This document shows, piece after piece, positions 59,706 through 64,000 of a stretch of DNA of 64,000 nucleotides. The stretch's first letter is position 1; the number at the start of each line of letters is the position of its first letter. The translations under genes and the position numbers were made by a program. The DNA comes from Flagellimonas aquimarina. GTDB taxonomy: Bacteria; Bacteroidota; Bacteroidia; Flavobacteriales; Flavobacteriaceae. The notes under the pieces were generated by a model that was given only the letters and a program-made list of their open reading frames with translations, had not been told where the DNA came from and did not search any database. Where the stretch lies: positions 248,001-312,000 of the forward strand of contig NZ_QGEG01000002.1 in NCBI RefSeq assembly GCF_003149745.1, given 5' to 3'.

Positions 59706-60638
59706 ATGCAAGAAGGAATTTACGCAAAATTCAATACAACAAAAGGTGAGATAGTGGTAAAACTTACCCATGATAAAACACCTGGAACGGTTGGTAACTT
59801 TGTTGCCTTAGCAGAAGGGAATATGGAGAACAGTGCCAAACCTCAAGGCAAGCCATATTATGATGGACTCAAGTTTCATCGTGTTATAGCAGACTTCATG
59901 ATTCAGGGAGGATGCCCGCAAGGAACTGGAACAGGTGACCCAGGATACAAATTTGATGATGAGTTTCATTCAGAATTAACTCATGAGGGCCCAGGGATCC
60001 TGTCAATGGCGAATGCCGGACCTGGTACCAACGGAAGCCAGTTTTTTATAACACATGTTGCAACTCCTTGGTTGGATAACAAGCATACTGTTTTCGGTCA
60101 TGTAGAAGCAGGAATGGAAGTGGTGGATGCCATTGCTCAAGGTGATGCTATTGATAATCTTGAAATACTTAGGGTAGGAGCAGAAGCGGAAGCGTGGAAT
60201 GCCATTGAAGCTTTTAGGGTGTTTGAGGGCGCAAGAGAAAAGAGGATTGCAGATGCCAAGGCCAATGCCGAAGCAGAAATGGAAAAAATAGCCGCTGGCT
60301 TTGATACCACTGAAAGTGGACTTCGGTATAAAATGATTCAACAAGGAAGTGGGGCCAAGGCCGAAAAAGGAAAAACAGTTTCTGTACATTATGAGGGCAG
60401 TTTAACCAATGGGCAAGTATTTGATTCTTCTTACAGCCGAAACCAACCTATAGATTTTGCATTGGGTGTAGGTCAAGTAATCCCAGGATGGGATGAGGGG
60501 ATTGCCCTGTTAAAAGTAGGGGACAAGGCGCGTTTTGTAATTCCTTCAAACTTAGCTTACGGTAGCGCCGGTGCTGGGGGTGTTATTCCACCAGATGCTA
60601 CCTTAATTTTTGATGTAGAGTTGATGAACGTGAAATAG
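59706..60638 (+). CDS. Peptidyl-prolyl isomerase, cyclophilin-FKBP fusion
   Basis: A 310-residue cytoplasmic isomerase joining two unrelated immunophilin folds. Residues about 5-165 are a cyclophilin: [20 protein letters not shown] with the catalytic Arg, [20 protein letters not shown] and [15 protein letters not shown] helical linker (about 170-200, [20 protein letters not shown]) leads to an FKBP domain at about 205-310: [40 protein letters not shown] and [20 protein letters not shown]. Such dual immunophilins (CFBP type, cyclophilin first) are described in flavobacteria. No signal peptide is seen. Confidence 0.93.
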   Translation: MQEGIYAKFNTTKGEIVVKLTHDKTPGTVGNFVALAEGNMENSAKPQGKPYYDGLKFHRVIADFMIQGGCPQGTGTGDPGYKFDDEFHSELTHEGPGILSMANAGPGTNGSQFFITHVATPWLDNKHTVFGHVEAGMEVVDAIAQGDAIDNLEILRVGAEAEAWNAIEAFRVFEGAREKRIADAKANAEAEMEKIAAGFDTTESGLRYKMIQQGSGAKAEKGKTVSVHYEGSLTNGQVFDSSYSRNQPIDFALGVGQVIPGWDEGIALLKVGDKARFVIPSNLAYGSAGAGGVIPPDATLIFDVELMNVK

Positions 60639-60670
60639 TTGATATTCTCACAAAGGCAGGAATATAAAAT

Positions 60671-60702
60671 AAAAAAAGCTCCCAAAATTGAGAGCTTTTT
60701 TT
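60671..60702. terminator. Bidirectional terminator after the PPIase and after the small membrane peptide
   Basis: AGCTC/GAGCT with inner CAA/TTG pairs and one C-A mismatch, flanked by an A run and a T run (60671-60702). Both strands give a hairpin followed by U residues. It directly abuts the stop of the small minus-strand gene at 60701. Confidence 0.8.
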
Positions 60703-60784
60703 ATTTAGATCTATTTACGCTAACCAATAACAGACATAAGTTAAGGGCTAGCAATAAAAGTAATACGATAAAAAAGGTACTCAT
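60701..60784 (-). CDS. 27-residue membrane peptide, M-x-T-F-F family
   Basis: A minus-strand frame from ATG (60782-60784) to TAA (60701-60703), too short for routine gene calling. MSTFFIVLLLLLALN then LCLLLVSVNRSK is one membrane helix with a short basic tail. It aligns without gaps to the 28-residue peptide at 60896-60982 and to the N-terminus of the 59-residue protein at 44346-44525: all have M-x-T-F-F, Asn15, Leu18-Leu19, Ser22 and Asn24. Its stop lies at an intrinsic terminator, which supports its being the end of a real transcript. The function is unknown; it could be a membrane regulator peptide or a type I toxin-like peptide (inference). Confidence 0.6.
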   Translation of the reverse strand: MSTFFIVLLLLLALNLCLLLVSVNRSK

Positions 60785-60895
60785 TTGTACAAGATTTTGT
60801 TTTGGGGAAACTTCATCTGTATAACAACTGAACGTAGAAAAACCCTACTATATTGTTCATAAGTCCTTAACCTTGAGTATGAAGCCTTGCAAAAT

Positions 60896-60982
60896 CTACT
60901 TTTTGGAACCGTTTACGCTTAATAAAAGTAACAATAGGTTAATAACAAGGAGCAAAGAAAGAATCCCAAAGAAAGTGTTCAT
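60896..60982 (-). CDS. 28-residue membrane peptide, M-x-T-F-F family
   Basis: A minus-strand frame from ATG (60980-60982) to TAG (60896-60898). MNTFFGILSLLLVIN then LLLLLLSVNGSKK forms one membrane helix with a short basic tail, sharing its register with the peptide at 60701-60784. AGTTTCCC occurs about 30 bp before the start of both copies, suggesting local duplication of gene and leader. It lies between the cold-shock gene terminator (61082-61104) and its paralogue, 111 bp apart, probably in one transcript. A pair of TTGTTTAA-type elements lies upstream (61018-61071). Confidence 0.6.
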   Translation of the reverse strand: MNTFFGILSLLLVINLLLLLLSVNGSKK

Positions 60983-61017
60983 AGTGTTGTTTATTTAATG
61001 GTGTAAGGGAAACTGTG

Positions 61018-61071
61018 TTTGTTTAAGTTTTAGATAAAAAAAGTGAAATAGGTTGCGTAAAGTTTAAACAA
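61018..61071. promoter_or_regulatory. TTGTTTAA-type element pair upstream of the small peptide genes
   Basis: TTTGTTTAAGTTTT (61018-61031) and AAAGTTTAAACAA (61059-61071) lie in inverted orientation. The second is identical over 13 bases to half of the inverted repeat at 47627-47645. A role as regulator binding sites is inferred; the AT-rich composition makes chance matches possible. Confidence 0.35.
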
Positions 61072-61076
61072 AAAAA

Positions 61077-61104
61077 ATAAAAAACCCGGGCATTGCCCGG
61101 GTTT
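61077..61104 (-). terminator. Terminator of the cold-shock gene
   Basis: AAACCCGGGC and GCCCGGGTTT form a 10-bp GC-rich stem with a 3-base loop (61082-61104). The minus strand continues with TTTTTTATTTTTTTTG. Confidence 0.9.
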
Positions 61105-61130
61105 GTTCTATAAAAAAGTGTGCTGTTACC

Positions 61131-61325
61131 TTAATCTATAACTTGTACGTTTACGGCGTTCAATCCTTTTTTACCTTGCTGTAGTTCGAATTCTACTGCG
61201 TCACCTTCTCTAATCTCATCAATTAGGCCTGAAACGTGTACGAAGTGATCTGTGTTTGAACCTTCTTCTGTAATAAAGCCGTAGCCTTTTGAATCGTTGA
61301 AGAATTTTACTGTTCCTTTACTCAT
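61131..61325 (-). CDS. Cold-shock protein (CspA family)
   Basis: A 64-residue single-domain OB-fold RNA chaperone. RNP1 is KGYGFITEE (about residues 13-21) and RNP2 is DHFVHVSGL (about 26-34), with the usual Phe residues. It starts MSKGTVKFFNDSKGYGFI and ends QKGLNAVNVQVID. It is monocistronic with a strong terminator. It binds single-stranded RNA and prevents secondary structure at low temperature. Several paralogues are usual in this group; only one is in view. Confidence 0.95.
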   Translation of the reverse strand: MSKGTVKFFNDSKGYGFITEEGSNTDHFVHVSGLIDEIREGDAVEFELQQGKKGLNAVNVQVID

Positions 61326-61416
61326 AATAAATACTAAAAAAATTAATTAGCTGCAAAGGTACACTTAATTTATTGTTAATTAAGCTTTTTTGCTTTTTTT
61401 TGAAATTAAGATTAGG

Positions 61417-62055
61417 TTAAGCTGTTGGATCTGGTGTTAATCGCAAATAAGGTTTTACCTCCTCAACACCTTTAGAAAAAATGTTTTTTGCCTCATCCGT
61501 AGGGATTGATGGACTTACGACCACTTTCTCTCCATGTTCCCAATTGGCAGGCGTGGCCACTTTATGATGAGCTGTCAACTGCAACGAATCTATAACTCGT
61601 AATAACTCATAAAAATTACGACCGGTAGACGCAGGATATGTCAAGATCAACTTCACCTTTTTGTCAGGACCAATAATGAAAACAGAACGAACCGTAAGCG
61701 TATCATCTGCATTTGGATGGATCATATCATAAAGATCGGATACTTTTCTATCTTCATCTGCAATAATGGGAAAGTTGACAACCGTGTTTTGCGTTTCATT
61801 TATATCTTTTATCCATTCTTCGTGAGACGCTGCACCATCAACACTCAATGCCATCATTTTTACGTTTCGTTTTTCAAACTCGCCTTTAAATTTAGCCGCA
61901 GTTCCCAATTCCGTTGTGCATACAGGGGTAAAGTCAGCAGGATGAGAGAAAAGAATTCCCCAACCATCTTCTAAATAATCATAAAAGTTTAACGTTCCCT
62001 GAGAGGTTTCAGCGGTAAAATCTGGAGCGATATCGCCCAATCTAATTGTAGCCAT
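61417..62055 (-). CDS. 1-Cys peroxiredoxin (Prx6 type)
   Basis: A 212-residue peroxidase that reduces H2O2 and organic hydroperoxides. The peroxidatic cysteine is Cys46 in HPADFTPVCTTELG, the signature PxxxTxxC. No resolving cysteine is found later, as in Prx6-type 1-Cys enzymes; VRSVFIIGPDKKVKLILTYP and the long C-terminal arm (about 160-212, VVSPSIPTDEAKNIF) fit that class. It acts in the cytoplasm and would need an external thiol reductant. It lies 91 bp upstream of the cold-shock gene on the same strand. Confidence 0.94.
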   Translation of the reverse strand: MATIRLGDIAPDFTAETSQGTLNFYDYLEDGWGILFSHPADFTPVCTTELGTAAKFKGEFEKRNVKMMALSVDGAASHEEWIKDINETQNTVVNFPIIADEDRKVSDLYDMIHPNADDTLTVRSVFIIGPDKKVKLILTYPASTGRNFYELLRVIDSLQLTAHHKVATPANWEHGEKVVVSPSIPTDEAKNIFSKGVEEVKPYLRLTPDPTA

Positions 62056-62219
62056 AAATGTTGTTTTTTAAATTGAAAAATAGGTATCACACAAAATTAG
62101 TGGATAAACAATCCGTATATTTTTATTACCGTTAAAAGTGTATTAAAGTTTTAAAAAACTAAATGATTTTGGTCATGTTCCAGTTGCATACTAACTCAAA
62201 AGTTTGCTACTTTTAATCT

Positions 62220-62762
62220 ATGGAAAAAGACAATTTAGAAAAACTTAGATACCCTATTGGAATCTATAAAATTCCACAATCCATTACTGAAAACCACTTG
62301 AAAGAGTGGATTGCGATTTTAGAGCATTTACCCCAAAGATTATCAACTATGGTAAACCAGCTTTCAAATGAGCAATTGGAAACTCCGTACAGGCCTGGTG
62401 GTTGGACCGTAAGACAATTGGTGCACCATATATCTGATAGCCATCACCATAGTTATATTAGATTTAAGTGGGCATTGACAGAGGATAACCCAGTAATTAA
62501 GCCATATCTGGAAAAAGAATGGTCTAAACTGTTTGATGCAAAGTCGGCGCCTATTCAAATGTCCTTGGATCATCTAAAAGTTGTACATGCCAAACTGGTC
62601 TATCTTTTAAAAGGACTTTCCGCAGAAGATTTAAAACGAAAATTCACGCATCCTGACGGCAATGAAGAGACCACCCTTGAAGAAAACATTGGTCGTTACG
62701 CATGGCATGGCAGTCATCATTTTGCCCATATAGAAAACTTGATCAAAAGAGAAGGCTGGTAG
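62220..62762 (+). CDS. DinB/YfiT-type putative metal-dependent hydrolase or thiol transferase
   Basis: A 180-residue four-helix-bundle protein of the DinB superfamily. Three metal-binding histidines fit the YfiT/BstA pattern: one in VRQLVHHISDSHHHSYIRF (about 65-80) and two in YAWHGSHHFAHIENL near 163-172. The start PIGIYKIPQSITENHLKEWI matches YfiT proteins; the Bacillus relative BstA is a bacillithiol transferase. In Bacteroidota some species make bacillithiol, so a thiol S-transferase role is possible, otherwise hydrolase. It is convergent with an acetyltransferase gene by 1 bp. Confidence 0.88.
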   Translation: MEKDNLEKLRYPIGIYKIPQSITENHLKEWIAILEHLPQRLSTMVNQLSNEQLETPYRPGGWTVRQLVHHISDSHHHSYIRFKWALTEDNPVIKPYLEKEWSKLFDAKSAPIQMSLDHLKVVHAKLVYLLKGLSAEDLKRKFTHPDGNEETTLEENIGRYAWHGSHHFAHIENLIKREGW

Positions 62763-62763
62763 T

Positions 62764-63285
62764 TTAAAGCTGTTTCGTCAATACCCACATGGCTTTTTCT
62801 GAGGGTTTTGCTCCAGGTAGTTTTAGTTCACTTTCTTTTTTGATTTTGAAACCATTTTTCAAATAAAAATTAATGGGATTTCCTTTTTTCATGGTGTCCA
62901 GCCAGACAATGTCCTTTTTTAGGTTTTTCGCATAGTTTTCAATAAGCTGTAAAACTTTTTTCCCAATGCCCTTGCCCGAATATGCTCTAAGAAGATAGAT
63001 TTTTTCCGCAAGCAACGATTTTTCGCTCGAAAGTTCGTCAAGGGCTTTATGCTTGACCAACTTTACAATACCTACTGTATCAGTTTCAGTTTGAACCAAA
63101 AAGTTTTCTATGTTAGGGTCTGATAGTTCGTTTTCAACTATCGCTTTGGTGAAGCTATTTGATATATATGGGAATGAATCTTCATTTTCCCACAAATGCA
63201 GGTAGTGCTCTTTATAGGATCTCTTTCCTACTGAAATGTAAGTGTCCATTGTTGATGGATTGACCGGTACTAAAGAAATATTCAT
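62764..63285 (-). CDS. GNAT-family N-acetyltransferase
   Basis: A 173-residue single-domain acetyltransferase. The acetyl-CoA loop is LLRAYSGKGIGKKVLQLIEN (pattern R-x-x-G-x-G/A in SGKGIG), and the strand-helix region DIVWLDTMKKGNPINFYLKN and GFKIKKESEL follow as in RimI-like and small-molecule GNATs. The N-terminal start YISVGKRSYKEHYLHLWENE is typical of a group annotated as N-acetyltransferases in Bacteroidota. The acceptor is unknown. It is 6 bp downstream of the cupin gene and probably co-transcribed with it. Confidence 0.87.
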   Translation of the reverse strand: MNISLVPVNPSTMDTYISVGKRSYKEHYLHLWENEDSFPYISNSFTKAIVENELSDPNIENFLVQTETDTVGIVKLVKHKALDELSSEKSLLAEKIYLLRAYSGKGIGKKVLQLIENYAKNLKKDIVWLDTMKKGNPINFYLKNGFKIKKESELKLPGAKPSEKAMWVLTKQL

Positions 63286-63291
63286 AAAATC

Positions 63292-63612
63292 TTATTCATG
63301 TTCACCACCTTCAGGGCCATAAAAAATAACCCATGTGGCAAAGTCATCGGTAAAGTTTTCAAATCGATGTTCTACTCCTGCAGGTACAAATAAAAAGTCG
63401 CCTGGGGCAAATGTGGTGCGTTCACCATCATTCATAAACTCTCCTGTTCCTGATACCACAACATAAACTTCATCCCTGGAATGTGGTTGCTGTAAATCTA
63501 CTTTTTCTGGTTTATAGATTTCCACAGCTAGTGTTCCATGTTCAAACAACGTTAAAAAAGGGCTGTCTTGCCTTTTTAATTTTTCTAGCGCTTTTCCTGA
63601 GTTGATTTTCAT
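63292..63612 (-). CDS. Single-domain cupin protein
   Basis: A 106-residue cupin barrel. Motif 1 begins HSRDEVYVVVSGTGEFMNDG (His/Glu metal ligands) and motif 2 is PAGVEHRFENFTDDFATWVI (His). With only these three likely ligands the metal site may be partly occupied. It is likely a small cytoplasmic metal-binding or sugar/acid-binding cupin; the substrate is unknown. It lies between the truncated thioredoxin-fold gene and the acetyltransferase gene, all on the minus strand with short gaps, so an operon is likely. Confidence 0.87.
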   Translation of the reverse strand: MKINSGKALEKLKRQDSPFLTLFEHGTLAVEIYKPEKVDLQQPHSRDEVYVVVSGTGEFMNDGERTTFAPGDFLFVPAGVEHRFENFTDDFATWVIFYGPEGGEHE

Positions 63613-63648
63613 CTTAAGTAAATTTCCAGTTTGAATAGAGAAACAGAA

Positions 63649-64000
63649 TCAGTTATCCGCCCATTTTATGTTGCATCCAATGCTAGGTTTTTGATCTGCC
63701 ACCGGCTTTGCGCCTTTTAAAAGTGCATCCATCGCATTTCTCAAATCTGTTCCGGTCAACGGAATGCCATTTCCTGGTCTAGAATCATCCAATTGCCCGC
63801 GATACGCTAGACTCAAATTAGTGTCGAAAAGGTAAAAATCTGGTGTGCATGCCGCATCGTATGCCCTAGCCACCTCTTGAGTTTTGTCATAAAGATATGG
63901 GAAGGAATAACCCTCCTCTTCAGCTTTAAGTTTCATCAAATGAGGTGCGTCCTGGGGGTAGTTGATTACATCATTACTGGAAATTGCCACAAAACCAATC
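63649..64000 (-). CDS. Thioredoxin-fold / AhpC-TSA-like protein, 5'-truncated by window edge
   Basis: The last 117 codons of a gene running off the right edge; the frame stays open through position 63999, reading IGFVAISSNDVINYPQDAPH at the visible start. VFVAISSND-type, KAEEEGYSFPYLYDKTQEVA, YDAACTPDFYLFDTNLSLAY with a cis-Pro segment and the final KPSIGCNIKWADN match the redoxin-domain proteins annotated as thioredoxin family in Bacteroidota. The CxxC motif would be upstream of the edge. It is the first visible gene of a likely minus-strand operon with the cupin and acetyltransferase genes. Confidence 0.85.
   Translation of the reverse strand, partial: IGFVAISSNDVINYPQDAPHLMKLKAEEEGYSFPYLYDKTQEVARAYDAACTPDFYLFDTNLSLAYRGQLDDSRPGNGIPLTGTDLRNAMDALLKGAKPVADQKPSIGCNIKWADN

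Noticed and set aside
60639..60824. 61-codon plus-strand frame after the PPIase
   Set aside because: It crosses a strong terminator and is antisense to the small membrane peptide; the composition is not protein-like.
1..64000. CRISPR arrays, IS elements, prophage and replication origin
   Set aside because: No regularly spaced repeats, no transposase or integrase frames with terminal inverted repeats, no phage structural genes, and no dnaA-box cluster were seen.

Overview
The window is a contiguous piece of a Bacteroidota chromosome, almost certainly a marine-type Flavobacteriaceae (inference). The DNA is AT-rich. Many genes are preceded by the flavobacterial -7 box TAnnTTTG rather than an E. 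coli-like -10. The single tRNA lacks an encoded CCA, and lineage-typical families are present: GSII plus GSIII glutamine synthetases, DUF3570/DUF4266, DUF4197, a seven-TM AraC regulator, a LuxR regulator with Reg_prop/Y_Y_Y sensor, and a cyclophilin-FKBP fusion. There is no prophage, IS element, CRISPR array or rRNA; most of it is core chromosome.

Layout. 1-4.9 kb: a truncated secreted glycosidase, its likely transmembrane LuxR-type regulator, and an unknown membrane/coiled-coil protein. 5.0-8.6 kb: a MarR regulator with two copies of a GTTGTATATACAAC operator, followed by a metallo-beta-lactamase-fold lipoprotein resembling alkyl sulfatases and a short-chain dehydrogenase. 8.8-12.1 kb: a Crp-family regulator, a DUF606 transporter, an acetyltransferase, a nitroreductase and a secreted unknown. 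12.1-17.8 kb: tRNA-Arg(ACG), apt, a 47-residue conserved-looking small protein, a DUF885 lipoprotein, an SPFH protein with a tiny upstream membrane peptide, and a Na/Ca exchanger. 17.8-22.5 kb: two divergent glutamine synthetases and purM. 22.5-28 kb: a tightly packed Rieske / thioredoxin / ApbE / DUF4266 / DUF3570 operon, then prfA and pyrF. 28-40.8 kb: hydrolases, an AraC regulator, DUF4197, purU, the fused isobutyryl-CoA mutase IcmF, an Lrp regulator, an esterase and a DJ-1 homologue. 40.8-45.3 kb: glnK-amt-porin operon, fluoride channel and small membrane proteins. 45.3-50.6 kb: ilvE, DUF4920, mnmD, a TIGR01777 oxidoreductase, grpE-dnaJ and a possible small RNA. 50.7-59.5 kb: NatAB-type exporter, MscS, beta-barrel, NtrC-like regulator, PPK2, M28 peptidase. 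59.7-64 kb: cyclophilin-FKBP isomerase, cold-shock protein, two tiny membrane-peptide genes, 1-Cys peroxiredoxin, a DinB/YfiT-type protein, acetyltransferase, cupin and a truncated thioredoxin-fold protein.

Themes. Nitrogen assimilation is strongly represented (GSII, GSIII, PII, Amt, and a porin placed behind Amt). The most novel material is small. Three ungapped-alignable membrane peptides (44346-44525, 60701-60784, 60896-60982, all minus strand) share an M-x-T-F-F start and conserved Asn/Ser/Asn positions, and I could not assign them to any family I know. The Rieske-ApbE-DUF4266-DUF3570 operon is the best candidate for an incompletely described extracytoplasmic redox system. All function calls rest on motif reading without database searches.
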